A stretch of 64,000 nt of DNA from Gammaproteobacteria bacterium (GTDB lineage: Bacteria > Pseudomonadota > Gammaproteobacteria > Enterobacterales > Kangiellaceae): contig JABXHY010000005.1 in NCBI GenBank assembly GCA_013373375.1, forward strand, positions 186,001-250,000. Reading direction: 5' to 3'. Shown one piece after another: positions 35,458 through 44,572 of this stretch. The number at the start of each line of letters is the position of its first letter. The first letter of the stretch is position 1. The notes beneath the pieces are model-generated. The model was not told the DNA's origin. It saw only the letters and a program-made list of their open reading frames with translations, and ran no database searches. The translations under genes were made by a program, and so were the position numbers.

Positions 35458-37765
35458 GTTGTTTTTCCTCTAGTTTAATCAGTAATGGTGGAAGTAATAA
35501 AAAGTCAATAAGCAAAGCAATCGCAATTGTCATTGCGGTCATCATGCCCATCTCTGAATTCATAGTGAAGGTAGACAGCGTCATAATATAAAACCCGGCA
35601 ACCAAAACAATTGTCGTTACCGTTAGAGCCATACCTACAGTTTGAAATGCATAACGAACGGCATCTTCTGGAGAAAGGTTTTTTTCTCGGCGAGCGCGTA
35701 AGTATTTACTTAAAAAATGAACCGTATCGTCGACAACTATACCGAGCGTCATACCAACTACAACAGACAGACCCATTCCTACATTAGCAACTAATAGCCC
35801 CCAAAGTCCGAAAGCAATAGCTCCAGGCAGTAAGTTAGGAATTAAGCTCAAAGCACCAAGTTTTAACGAACGTAAAGCAAAAACTAATATTATAGAAATT
35901 AAGATGAGTGCTATAGCGGTGCCGCCTAAACTACTCTTTATATTACGCTCACCAATATGAGCGAACATAAGATTACTACTGGCAACATCAATATCATATT
36001 GTTTAGCATTCTTACTAAACCAATCCACAACTTTTTGCTCTAGGACTAAAAGTTCATTGGATGATAAGTTATATAAAGTTAATCCAACACGCACTGATGA
36101 CTTATCAAGATTAATTTGATTGGTTAAATCAAGACCTTGTGGTAAAGACATTTCATACAGCAAAAGATATTGTGCAGCTAAGTCTTTTTCTTCTGGTAAC
36201 CGATAATAATCTTCATTATCAGCGTGCATATTTTTATTAAGACGCTTCATGATGTCGGTAATCGATTCTGTGTGCCTAACTTCAGGCCATTTTTCTGCCG
36301 CGTTTACAAAACTTTCTAAAGTTTTTAAATAACTTGGATCGGATACTCCATTACTCTCACCGGTTTTAACCGAAATAAAAACATTGTAAATTCCGGTCAG
36401 ATGCTCGTTGGTAAAATCAGTATCGGCACGAAACGGAACTTCCTTACTAAAGTATTTAACAAATTCGTCATTTAATTGATTGTTGGGAATAAACGCAATT
36501 GCACCAACTGATATGAGAGCAACAACCGGTAAAAGAACCTTACGTTTGTTAATTACCCAATCGCCAAAATGATCCATCCAGTGATACGCTTTTGGTTCTT
36601 TTTCTGAAACTTTGACAGGTAAAACCATCATTAGCGCAGGTAAAAACGTAACTGAATAAACAAAAGCCAACGCAACGCCAATTGCCACAATGTTACCAAA
36701 ATCCTGTAATGGCGGAACATCTGACGCATTCATACTTAGGAAACCAATAACCGTGGTAATGCTAGTCAAAAATACCGGCTGCATGTTAATACGCAACGAT
36801 TCAACCATGGCTTGTTGTTTCGTATCACCTTTGCGCATTTGTTGATAGAAACTCACCAAAATATGTACCGCATCAGCAACACCCATTGTGAGAATAACAA
36901 TCGGAGTGCTCATTGCCGGGCCCGTTAAATATCCTCCTAACCAGAAGAAAATCCCCCAAGCTCCAAGAATAGAAAATAAATTTAAAAATATGGAAGTAAC
37001 AACACCACTTGTTGAGCGCACCATAAACCACATGAAAAGTGGCACGACGACAAATGCCATTATCGGCAGTAACGAAGAAAGGTCTTTGATAGTTGCCTCT
37101 GGAAAAGATACATTCATCATCACCATTCCAGTGAGCCGAACTTCCAAGTTTGGATTTTGCTCTCGCAACTGCTGAGCCAGATCTCGCGAGAATTTTGCAA
37201 TCGTCATTACCGCTTGTTTTTCTTCTGCAGTTTGCGGGTCATCTGGCATTTCAACGGTAACATTCACTGCAGTGGTTTGCTTATCTTTGGCAATCAAACG
37301 ATTAACCAACAGGGGTTCGGATACCGCAATGTCGCCAATTCTCTCTAAATCTTCCTCAGATAATGAGTCAGGCGTTGGCACTAAATCTTCTACAATTAAA
37401 TCGTCCTGCTCTGCGTAGGTGTATTGAAAATTTGTTATAGAATCTACTCGAGTTGAGAGCGGAGTTTGCCATGCTTCTTCTGTGAGCCACTTTATCGACT
37501 CAAGCGTTTCTCGAGTAAATACCGATCCTTGCTTAGGCTTGATAACAAACATCACATTATCGGCTTTCGAATAGGTGTCTTGCATGGACTCGAAAGCAAT
37601 TAGCTCTGGATTTTCTTTTGAGAAGAAAATGCGGTAATCGCTTTTAAAATCTAGTTTTGTGAACCCGGATAACATTACGGCAACACTCAATAGCGAGAGT
37701 GCGATAACCACCCAGCGCCATTTTACAATCCAGTTAGCGTAACGAACTGTTTTTGAGGGATTCAT
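35408..37765 (-). CDS. RND/MMPL family permease
   Basis: 785-residue inner-membrane protein with the RND layout: helix 1 (about 12-32), a large periplasmic loop, helices 2-6 with GVADAVHIL in helix 4, the second loop, and helices 8-12 with VVDDTVHFL. The Asp residues in helix 4 and 10 are the proton-relay type. It resembles the MMPL/HpnN group, which exports lipids or other hydrophobic molecules and works without a fused membrane partner. Ribosome site GGAGAG at 6 bases. First gene of a three-gene operon with a near-consensus promoter. Confidence 0.9.
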   Translation of the reverse strand: MNPSKTVRYANWIVKWRWVVIALSLLSVAVMLSGFTKLDFKSDYRIFFSKENPELIAFESMQDTYSKADNVMFVIKPKQGSVFTRETLESIKWLTEEAWQTPLSTRVDSITNFQYTYAEQDDLIVEDLVPTPDSLSEEDLERIGDIAVSEPLLVNRLIAKDKQTTAVNVTVEMPDDPQTAEEKQAVMTIAKFSRDLAQQLREQNPNLEVRLTGMVMMNVSFPEATIKDLSSLLPIMAFVVVPLFMWFMVRSTSGVVTSIFLNLFSILGAWGIFFWLGGYLTGPAMSTPIVILTMGVADAVHILVSFYQQMRKGDTKQQAMVESLRINMQPVFLTSITTVIGFLSMNASDVPPLQDFGNIVAIGVALAFVYSVTFLPALMMVLPVKVSEKEPKAYHWMDHFGDWVINKRKVLLPVVALISVGAIAFIPNNQLNDEFVKYFSKEVPFRADTDFTNEHLTGIYNVFISVKTGESNGVSDPSYLKTLESFVNAAEKWPEVRHTESITDIMKRLNKNMHADNEDYYRLPEEKDLAAQYLLLYEMSLPQGLDLTNQINLDKSSVRVGLTLYNLSSNELLVLEQKVVDWFSKNAKQYDIDVASSNLMFAHIGERNIKSSLGGTAIALILISIILVFALRSLKLGALSLIPNLLPGAIAFGLWGLLVANVGMGLSVVVGMTLGIVVDDTVHFLSKYLRARREKNLSPEDAVRYAFQTVGMALTVTTIVLVAGFYIMTLSTFTMNSEMGMMTAMTIAIALLIDFLLLPPLLIKLEEKQHAKSVTNAQLADPSTP

Positions 37766-37811
37766 TCGAGCTCTCCAAGCTGTAGTGAGGACGTTGTAAA
37801 TTAGGCCGAAA

Positions 37812-37841
37812 ATTATATAAACAGACCAGTTGGTATGTCAA
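37812..37841 (-). promoter_or_regulatory. strong promoter with TetR-type operator in its spacer
   Basis: On the minus strand TTGACA (37836-37841) and TATAAT (37812-37817) are both exact, with an 18-base spacer. The near-palindrome ACAGACCAGTTGGTATGT (37821-37838, 7 of 9 pairs) covers the spacer and part of the -35. This is the usual placement and form of a TetR-family operator, so the regulator encoded at the end of the operon is the likely ligand-sensing repressor. Confidence 0.8.
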
Positions 37842-37863
37842 ATAACAATAATGTCACCAAAAA

Positions 37864-37905
37864 ATCACAATTTGTGATAGACATCACAATTTGCTGTGCT
37901 ATAAA
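37864..37905 (+). promoter_or_regulatory. promoter with overlapping CRP-like palindromes
   Basis: ATCACAA-T-TTGTGAT (37864-37878) is a perfect palindrome, and TGTGA-N6-TCACA (37873-37888) is an exact CRP-type site overlapping it. TAGACA (37878-37883) and an extended -10 TGC-TATAAA (37900-37905) with 16-base spacing form the promoter of the lipoprotein gene. Because the CRP-like site covers the -35, repression is more likely than activation. The protein that binds is unknown. Confidence 0.6.
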
Positions 37906-37939
37906 GTTTTTATAAGTTCAATAAGGAGCGAACTCGAAG

Positions 37940-38212
37940 GTGAAAAAACTGTATTTAGTGGTTAGTTTTTTATGTTGTTTAAGTGGCTGTAGCAGTTGGC
38001 ATCAAAATCAGAGCAAAAGCACTAATTGGTACAAGCTAGGATTTTCTGAAGGTCTTAATGGTTACACCCGAAATTGGCGCTCAAATTATCATATGATTAA
38101 TGGCGGTACGCCAGATAATTTTGATGAAGAAGCTTACATTGATGGATTTGTCGATGGTCACGAAGAAAAATGCAAGATAAGTGGCTGCGATATAACAATA
38201 GCTAAGCAGTAA
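37940..38212 (+). CDS. small lipoprotein (DUF2799-like)
   Basis: 90 residues. Signal peptide with lipobox LSGC (Cys17). The mature part carries NWYKLGFSEGLNG and EAYIDGFVDGHE, a repeated (W/Y)xxGxxDG-like pattern as in DUF2799 lipoproteins. Two further Cys near the end could pair. Start codon is GTG, with AAGGAG about 11 bases upstream, a bit long but the only candidate. Probably in the outer membrane; function unknown. Confidence 0.75.
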   Translation: MKKLYLVVSFLCCLSGCSSWHQNQSKSTNWYKLGFSEGLNGYTRNWRSNYHMINGGTPDNFDEEAYIDGFVDGHEEKCKISGCDITIAKQ

Positions 38213-38268
38213 CCCAATACAACCTGATGGGTGAATGGTAAACTCTGGATTTGCCCATTAATTGTATT

Positions 38269-39027
38269 ATGACTAACCTCGTCATTTCGACCAATGATGA
38301 AACATTGGTTGCTGATAGCATAATTTCTCAAAATTTTTACCTGGGCGTTTCGTCAGATCCGATTAGTGATTGCCATTGGCAACTTAGACGCCTGATAAAC
38401 GGATTGTCTCTAGTCGGGATATTAGACGGTCAGAACTTCAATCTTTGCTTCGACTTTAATGAACCGGACCTGCTGTATCGGCTCAAGCACGGAGGACGAA
38501 CCAAAGAACCACTAGCAAAAGCAATTGGTATGAAAGGTTCAAATGAACTGTCAGTGATAGACGCAACCGCCGGAATGGGACGAGAATCTTTTTTTCTCAG
38601 TTCGCTGGGTTGTCATGTTGTTTCTCTGGAACGCCAACCGATAATTTATTTGTTACTGCAAGATGCTGTCGAGCGATTAAAATGTAACAACTCTTCATTA
38701 GAAGTAAAACAATGGCGAGTCATTTACAAAAATAGTATTGAATATTTGACTGCGCTTGAAAAGCCATCAACAGATGTAGTTTATCTTGATCCCATGTTTC
38801 CACAACGCACCAAATCCGCGGCCGTGAAAAAAGAAATGCGTATATTCAAACAACTTTCTGGTGCTGATGAAGACGCGTCTCTTTTACTTGAAGCAAGTTT
38901 AGCCGTAGCAAAAAAAAGAGTTGTCGTGAAGCGACCTAAAAAAGCACCGTTACTGAGTCCTTTAAAACCTTCTTTTGTCATTGACGCAAAAAAATATCGG
39001 TTCGATGTTTATTTAACTCAACACTAA
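38269..39027 (+). CDS. rsmJ: 16S rRNA (guanine(1516)-N2)-methyltransferase RsmJ
   Basis: 252 residues from ATG 38269 (the frame opens at a TTG 18 bases earlier). VIDATAGMGRESFFLSSLGC is motif I; VVYLDPMFPQRTKSAAVKKE, with the NPPY-like DPMFP, is the catalytic region and matches E. coli RsmJ closely. It methylates G1516 in the small subunit. No ribosome site is obvious. The stop overlaps the stop of the convergent ABC gene by 3 bases. Confidence 0.93.
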   Translation: MTNLVISTNDETLVADSIISQNFYLGVSSDPISDCHWQLRRLINGLSLVGILDGQNFNLCFDFNEPDLLYRLKHGGRTKEPLAKAIGMKGSNELSVIDATAGMGRESFFLSSLGCHVVSLERQPIIYLLLQDAVERLKCNNSSLEVKQWRVIYKNSIEYLTALEKPSTDVVYLDPMFPQRTKSAAVKKEMRIFKQLSGADEDASLLLEASLAVAKKRVVVKRPKKAPLLSPLKPSFVIDAKKYRFDVYLTQH

Positions 39028-40865
39028 TCTTCACCCAAAAAGCCGCCCGTTTGATGATGCCACAATTGCGAATATAAACCATTAAGCTCCAATAACTCTT
39101 TATGAGTACCTTGCTCAATAATTTTTCCATTGTCCAAAACAATCAATCGGTCCATTGCTGCTATGGTTGATAACCTATGAGCAATAGCGATGACCGTTTT
39201 ACCTTCCATCAACTGATATAGGCTTTGCTGAATGGCAGCTTCAACTTCAGAGTCAAGGGCCGACGTCGCTTCATCTAAAACTAAAATGGGGGCATCTTTT
39301 AAAAGTACTCGAGCAATCGCTATTCGTTGTCGTTGACCGCCGGATAATTTTACACCTCGCTCTCCCACCTGGGCATCCAAACCTCGTTTTCCATTAGGAT
39401 CAACTAACTGGTCTATAAATTCATCGACTTTAGCTCTTTTAATTGCAATGTGAAGTTCTTCTTCTGTTGCAGTTGGCTTGCCATAAAGAATGTTTTCTCT
39501 TACTGAACGATGTAATAATGAGGTATCTTGCGTAACCATACCTATATGCGATCGAAGCGAGTCCTGAGTAACCGCTTTAATATTTTGATGATCTATTTTT
39601 ATCTCACCTGATTCGACATCATAAAAGCGCATGAGTAAATTAACCAGAGTAGACTTACCTGCACCACTTCTTCCAACGACACCGACTTTTTCACCAGGTT
39701 TAATCGATAAATTCAATTGGTCGATAACACCTTCCGTTTTTCCGTAATGAAAATCAACATGGTCGAATTCTATTTTCCCTTGCTTGACGTCCAATGGTTT
39801 AGCATCGGCTTTATCAACGATTGTTTGTGGTTTAGTTAAAGTTCCAATCCCATCAATTACCGCGCCAATATTCTCAAAAAGACTCGATATCTCCCACATT
39901 ATCCATTGCGACATTCCATTGAGTCGTAATGCGAGCGCAATCGCAACAGCAATTTCACCAGTCGAGACTAAGTTACTTTGCCACAAGTAAATTGATAACA
40001 GTGAAATGACAAAAACTAAAAGGTAGTTCAAGACTTGTATCGAAACACTTAGCCGAGTAACTAAGCGCATTTGAGAATAAACAGTTTTTAAAAAAGCATC
40101 CATGCTGTCTTTTGCATAGTCAGCTTCAGCATCGGTATGTGCAAACAGTTTAACTGTAGCGATATTACTATAACTATCAACAATTCGACCCGTCATCACG
40201 GAACGTGCATCAGCTTGCTTGGCGGAAACGCGCTTTAATCGAGGAATAAAATAATATTGGAAACAACCATAAATGATAAGCCAAGCTAGCAAGCATATAC
40301 TAAAATATAGATGCGACTGTCCTACTAAAAACAACATTGAGCTGAAATAAACTACAATGTACATAATCACATCGAGTAACTTCATCACCGTCTCACGCAC
40401 AGACAATGCTGTTTGCATAACTTTGGTCGCAACACGACCAGCGAAGTCATTTTGATAGAATTCGAAACTTTGTCTCAATAAATAGCGATGCGAAAACCAA
40501 CGGACTTGCATTGGAAAATTTCCAAGCAAAGATTGATGAGTCAAATTTGAGTGGATTATGGTGAGTAACGGGAATATGAATAAAGTTAAAACACCAAACA
40601 AAATCAATTCATTCTGATTTTTTTCAAAGAAATCTTCTTTGGTAGATTCCGTTAGCCAATCCACCAAGTTTCCGACAAAGCCGAATAAATACACTTCCAA
40701 CATCGCAAGTGTAGCGGTAAAAATTGACATAAAGAGTAAAGGCTTTCGCATACCTTTACTATGGTACCAACAAAACGCAATCAGAGACTTAGGCGGTTGC
40801 TGAGTCTTTCGATTTGGAAACGGCTTAGTTAGATTTTCAAAAAAATGGAAAAGAGATAGTTTCAC
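39024..40865 (-). CDS. ABC transporter, fused membrane and ATPase domains
   Basis: 613-residue exporter half-transporter. About six membrane helices (residues 45-340) are followed by the ATPase: Walker A GRSGAGKST, signature LSGGQRQRIAIARVLL and Walker B ILVLDEATSALD. A homodimer is expected. It is of the MsbA/Sav1866 group, but nothing nearby gives its substrate. The GTG start overlaps the rsmD stop (GTGA), so it is cotranscribed with rsmD. Confidence 0.88.
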   Translation of the reverse strand: MKLSLFHFFENLTKPFPNRKTQQPPKSLIAFCWYHSKGMRKPLLFMSIFTATLAMLEVYLFGFVGNLVDWLTESTKEDFFEKNQNELILFGVLTLFIFPLLTIIHSNLTHQSLLGNFPMQVRWFSHRYLLRQSFEFYQNDFAGRVATKVMQTALSVRETVMKLLDVIMYIVVYFSSMLFLVGQSHLYFSICLLAWLIIYGCFQYYFIPRLKRVSAKQADARSVMTGRIVDSYSNIATVKLFAHTDAEADYAKDSMDAFLKTVYSQMRLVTRLSVSIQVLNYLLVFVISLLSIYLWQSNLVSTGEIAVAIALALRLNGMSQWIMWEISSLFENIGAVIDGIGTLTKPQTIVDKADAKPLDVKQGKIEFDHVDFHYGKTEGVIDQLNLSIKPGEKVGVVGRSGAGKSTLVNLLMRFYDVESGEIKIDHQNIKAVTQDSLRSHIGMVTQDTSLLHRSVRENILYGKPTATEEELHIAIKRAKVDEFIDQLVDPNGKRGLDAQVGERGVKLSGGQRQRIAIARVLLKDAPILVLDEATSALDSEVEAAIQQSLYQLMEGKTVIAIAHRLSTIAAMDRLIVLDNGKIIEQGTHKELLELNGLYSQLWHHQTGGFLGED

Positions 40866-41464
40866 TGATTAAGTTCTTTTACTTCAAATAAATAAAATTC
40901 AAGTCCACCAACTTGCTTGGTTTTTTGTGTTGTCCAATTATCAGGTACTTCGATTGGATCAGAATGCTTTTCCCGCTCGACATAAATCAGCGTGTGAACT
41001 TTCAAAAATTGAGCGTTATTAATATTATGCAGCAAAGACTGTAAGTAATCTTGATAAAAAGGTGGGTCAATAAAAATAATATCGTAGGGATGTTCATTTT
41101 TTTTCATCACTACTTCGGCACTAGTGTTGAATACTTTGACATTATTAAATTTTAGTTCCCTGAGATTATCGTGAATTGTGTCGGCAGCTCGTTTATTCTT
41201 TTCCACAAACACGACTTCGCCAGCACCTCTGGATAAAGCTTCGATACCCAAAGCGGCGCTTCCTGCGAAGAGATCAAGGCATCGTGCATCTTGAATGTCA
41301 TACATTAACCAATTAAATAGAGTTTCTCTAACACGGTCGAGAGTCGGCCTCAAGCCAGCCACTTCATAGAATTTGATGCGTCGACCTTTCCATTGACCGC
41401 CAATGATTCTCACTTGTCCAACTTTGGAACTTTTCGCAGGGCGACGTTTGGATTGATGGAGCAT
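40862..41464 (-). CDS. rsmD: 16S rRNA (guanine(966)-N2)-methyltransferase RsmD
   Basis: 200 residues from ATG 41464; the frame extends to TTG 41494 but GAG precedes the ATG. VRIIGGQWKGRRIKF starts the domain. CLDLFAGSAALGIEALSRGA is motif I and IIFIDPPFYQDYL the catalytic DPPF. It modifies G966 in 16S rRNA. In many gammaproteobacteria it is divergent from ftsY as here. Confidence 0.94.
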   Translation of the reverse strand: MLHQSKRRPAKSSKVGQVRIIGGQWKGRRIKFYEVAGLRPTLDRVRETLFNWLMYDIQDARCLDLFAGSAALGIEALSRGAGEVVFVEKNKRAADTIHDNLRELKFNNVKVFNTSAEVVMKKNEHPYDIIFIDPPFYQDYLQSLLHNINNAQFLKVHTLIYVEREKHSDPIEVPDNWTTQKTKQVGGLEFYLFEVKELNQ

Positions 41465-41571
41465 TATAAATATCTCGCTATTGCTTCGTTCCAATCAATG
41501 GTAGGATTGCGAGGTAATTATGTTCACCCGTCGCTCGTAAGATTGGATAATTTTTCGTCAATAGATACGTT

Positions 41572-42651
41572 ATGTCAGATAAAGTAGATAGTAACACAAA
41601 CAAGTCAAAGGGTTTATTTGGATGGTTTAAAAAAACCAAGCCAGATGTCGATGAAACTGTAAGCAGTGATCACCAACTGCAACCCGAAGTGCAGGATAAG
41701 CCGGAAGCAGACCCAGAGTCTCAAGGTTTTTTTAGCCGATTAAAGTCTGGTTTAAGCCGGACACGAAGTGGATTGGCAGAAGGGTTAACATCTTTGGTAC
41801 TGGGTAAAAAACAGATCGACGACGATTTGTTAGAGGAAATTGAAACTCAATTGTTAATGGCCGATGTTGGGATGGAAGCAACATCTGTCATTATAAAAGA
41901 CCTCACCGAGCGAACCAGACGCAACGAACTTAAAGATCCAGAAGCCCTGATGGATCGATTGAAAGATTCTTTACGAGAAATGATCGCACCGGTTTCACAA
42001 CCTCTCACAATAGACACCTCTCTCAACCAGCCATTTGTTATTCTAATGGTTGGTGTAAATGGTGTTGGTAAAACAACCACTATCGGAAAACTCGCGAAAC
42101 AACTCAAACATCAAGGTCTCTCTGTTTTGCTAGCTGCTGGGGATACCTTTCGGGCAGCAGCCACAGAGCAACTTCAAGTGTGGGGACAGCGAAATAATAT
42201 TCCAGTAGTTGCCCAGCAAGAAGGTGCTGACTCCGCCTCTGTGATATTCGACGCTCTAGCGTCTGCCAAGGCGAAAAATGTCGATGTCCTTATCGCCGAC
42301 ACAGCAGGTCGCTTACATACCAAAGGCAACCTGATGGAAGAGCTGGAGAAGGTAAAACGCGTTATGCAGAAACTCGATGCTACTGCCCCTCACGAAGTAA
42401 TGTTGGTGGTAGACGCAGGCACTGGACAAAATGCCATTAACCAAGCTGAACAGTTCAATAATGCCGTACCCTTAAGCGGTATTACTTTGACAAAACTTGA
42501 TGGCACAGCAAAAGGAGGCGTAATTTTCGCTTTAGCAAGAAAGCTTCCGAAGCCCATCCGGTTTATCGGCGTCGGTGAAAAATTAGAAGATTTAAGAGTG
42601 TTTGATGCAGACGAATTCATCGAAGCATTATTCGAAAGAGAACAGGAATAA
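41572..42651 (+). CDS. ftsY: signal recognition particle receptor FtsY
   Basis: 359 residues. An acidic N-terminal A domain (about 1-50) is shorter than in E. coli. The NG domain has G1 GVNGVGKTTT (near 160), DTFRAAATEQL, DTAGRLHTK and TKLDGTAKGG. It receives ribosome-SRP complexes at the inner membrane and is essential. It starts the conserved ftsY-ftsE-ftsX-rpoH series. Confidence 0.97.
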   Translation: MSDKVDSNTNKSKGLFGWFKKTKPDVDETVSSDHQLQPEVQDKPEADPESQGFFSRLKSGLSRTRSGLAEGLTSLVLGKKQIDDDLLEEIETQLLMADVGMEATSVIIKDLTERTRRNELKDPEALMDRLKDSLREMIAPVSQPLTIDTSLNQPFVILMVGVNGVGKTTTIGKLAKQLKHQGLSVLLAAGDTFRAAATEQLQVWGQRNNIPVVAQQEGADSASVIFDALASAKAKNVDVLIADTAGRLHTKGNLMEELEKVKRVMQKLDATAPHEVMLVVDAGTGQNAINQAEQFNNAVPLSGITLTKLDGTAKGGVIFALARKLPKPIRFIGVGEKLEDLRVFDADEFIEALFEREQE

Positions 42652-42663
42652 AGTACCAGCGTT

Positions 42664-43350
42664 ATGATTCAATTTAATGAGGTTTCCAAACGCTATCCGA
42701 ACGGTCACGAAGCTCTACGAAGTGTGAGCTTTAATCTCGGAAACGGCGAAATGTCTTTTTTAACAGGCCATTCCGGCGCTGGTAAAAGCACCTTGTTAAA
42801 ACTTATATGTGTAATGGAAAAGCCGACTTCCGGCCAGGTAATCATCGATGGTCGTAACGTAGGTCGAGTAGGGCGACGGAAAATACCATTCATTCGTCGC
42901 AATATCGGTATGATTTTTCAGGATCACCGATTGTTATTTGACCGAACAATTTTTGACAATGTCGCATTGCCACTCGTCATTGCCGGGTATCCTCACAGGG
43001 AAATAGGCCGTCGAGTTCGAGCGGCACTAGATAAAGTTGGATTACTTTCCAAAGAAAAACTTTATCCGATCATGCTTTCTGGAGGAGAGCAGCAGCGGGT
43101 CGGTATAGCTCGCGCGGTGGTTAATAAGCCGCCATTACTACTGGCTGATGAGCCGACTGGTAACCTTGACCCGGAACTTTCCGCTGAAATCATGGCGTTG
43201 TTCGAGCAGTTTAATCAAGTTGGGGTTAGTGTTCTAATCGCATCGCATGATCTTGGCCTAATCGCTCGATTGCCATATCGAGTTATGTCATTAAAAGAAG
43301 GGCAATTTATTCACGATGGCTTACAAGTAGCGCAAGGAGAACGATCGTGA
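42664..43350 (+). CDS. ftsE: cell division ATP-binding protein FtsE
   Basis: 228 residues. Walker A GHSGAGKS (35-42), signature [14 protein letters not shown], Walker [13 protein letters not shown]. Cytoplasmic ATPase of the FtsEX complex, which controls peptidoglycan hydrolases at the septum through EnvC-type activators. 12 bases after ftsY; its stop overlaps the GTG of ftsX. Confidence 0.96.
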   Translation: MIQFNEVSKRYPNGHEALRSVSFNLGNGEMSFLTGHSGAGKSTLLKLICVMEKPTSGQVIIDGRNVGRVGRRKIPFIRRNIGMIFQDHRLLFDRTIFDNVALPLVIAGYPHREIGRRVRAALDKVGLLSKEKLYPIMLSGGEQQRVGIARAVVNKPPLLLADEPTGNLDPELSAEIMALFEQFNQVGVSVLIASHDLGLIARLPYRVMSLKEGQFIHDGLQVAQGERS

Positions 43351-44324
43351 ATCATGATTCGTTGTTAAAAGGCGCTCAAAAATCTACCGGCAGTACTTTC
43401 GTCTCACGTATAAAAATGGGCATTCGTCAGCATGGATTTGAATGCCGCAAAGGACTCACAGAATTATTTAAAACACCCGTTTCGAGCATTATGACCATAG
43501 CAGTGCTCGCTATTGCCTTAGCACTTCCAGCTGCATTTCACGTATTTTTAAAAAATGCACAAACCGTCTCTTCTGGTTGGGATAAAGCAACTCAAATTTC
43601 CTTATTTCTGGAAATGGAAGTGTCAGTGCAACAAGCTGAGACACTTAGAGAAGAACTGGAGCGCTCAGAGAAAGTCGCGAATGCTGTTCTTATTACGAAA
43701 GAAGAAGGCTTGAGTGAATTTCAACAATTGTCAGGATTTGGCGAAGCGCTTTCTATGCTCGATGAGAACCCGCTTCCAGACACGGTCATTATTACACCTA
43801 CAGCTGCATATAGTACGCCAGAGATGTCCGAACAATTGGTTGCGGAGCTGCAAAAAAGGCCAGAAGTTGACTTAGCACAGTTAGACTTACAGTGGGTAAG
43901 AAAGCTGTATGGCATGATGGCCATAGCAGAACGAGCAGTAACAGCGCTCAGCCTGTTACTCGGACTTGCTGTACTTTTAATCGTAGGAAACACAATACGG
44001 CTCGCCATTCAGAACAAGCGAGAGGAAATTCAGATTATTAAGTTAGTTGGAGCAACGGATGCCTTCATCCGGCGCCCATTCCTTTATTCTGGACTTTGGT
44101 ACGGCATTTTCGCCGGTACATTCAGCTGGATTTTAGTTAACTCAAGCGTATTTTGGTTGAAAGATCCGGTTAAGAATCTCGCTGGTCTATACGAAAGTCA
44201 ATTTCAATTATCTGGGCTTGGCTTTATCGAAGTACTACAGCTTATTAGCATCGCCACGGCGCTTGGCCTGTTTGGCAGCTGGCTCTCCGTAGGTCGCCAT
44301 ATAAGAGAAATAGAACCAACTTAG
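43347..44324 (+). CDS. ftsX: cell division protein FtsX
   Basis: 325-residue inner-membrane partner of FtsE. Helix 1 (about 45-67) is followed by a periplasmic domain (about 75-200) that contacts EnvC or a similar activator, then three more helices in the FtsX-type core, with LGLAVLLIVGNTIRLAI. The GTG start overlaps the ftsE stop as GTGA and has AAGGAG at 7 bases, the classic coupled arrangement. Confidence 0.95.
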   Translation: MNHDSLLKGAQKSTGSTFVSRIKMGIRQHGFECRKGLTELFKTPVSSIMTIAVLAIALALPAAFHVFLKNAQTVSSGWDKATQISLFLEMEVSVQQAETLREELERSEKVANAVLITKEEGLSEFQQLSGFGEALSMLDENPLPDTVIITPTAAYSTPEMSEQLVAELQKRPEVDLAQLDLQWVRKLYGMMAIAERAVTALSLLLGLAVLLIVGNTIRLAIQNKREEIQIIKLVGATDAFIRRPFLYSGLWYGIFAGTFSWILVNSSVFWLKDPVKNLAGLYESQFQLSGLGFIEVLQLISIATALGLFGSWLSVGRHIREIEPT

Positions 44325-44385
44325 TACGAGATTGGCTTCAATAGAGTGCTGACTGGCTCTCATCCAGCGAGTTAACTTTCTCGTA
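44325..44385 (+). repeat. structured element just after ftsX
   Basis: TACGAGA (44325-44331) and TCTCGTA (44379-44385) are perfect 7-bp arms directly after the ftsX stop. A CTGG...CCAG pair lies inside. No T-run follows, so it may be a leaky stop or RNA-processing site between ftsX and rpoH. Confidence 0.35.
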
Positions 44386-44495
44386 TATTGTAACTGTGTG
44401 TTTATTTCCCTTGATCTTTGAGTTGAAAAGCGCAAGATCAGTGGATTCTTATGAACATGGAAACTTTGCTCCGATTTAGCACTCTAAGCGTTAGA

Positions 44496-44525
44496 TTGCT
44501 AAAATCCTTAGCAAAATGTTAAAAT
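44496..44525 (+). promoter_or_regulatory. candidate rpoH promoter
   Basis: TTGCTA (44496-44501) and TTAAAA (44519-44524) are 17 bases apart; TAAAAT (44520-44525) is an 18-base alternative. TTGCTAA-AATCC-TTAGCAA, a perfect 7-bp inverted repeat at 44496-44514, covers the -35 and spacer. A start near 44532 would give a leader of about 40 bases before the rpoH ATG. Confidence 0.5.
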
Positions 44526-44572
44526 TAGACTAATTATTAACCCTGAATGGTTATGTGAGTCACAGGAGACTT

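Noticed and set aside
44451-44522. 23-codon frame before rpoH as a leader peptide
   Set aside because: It lies mostly upstream of the likely rpoH transcript start and lacks a ribosome site.
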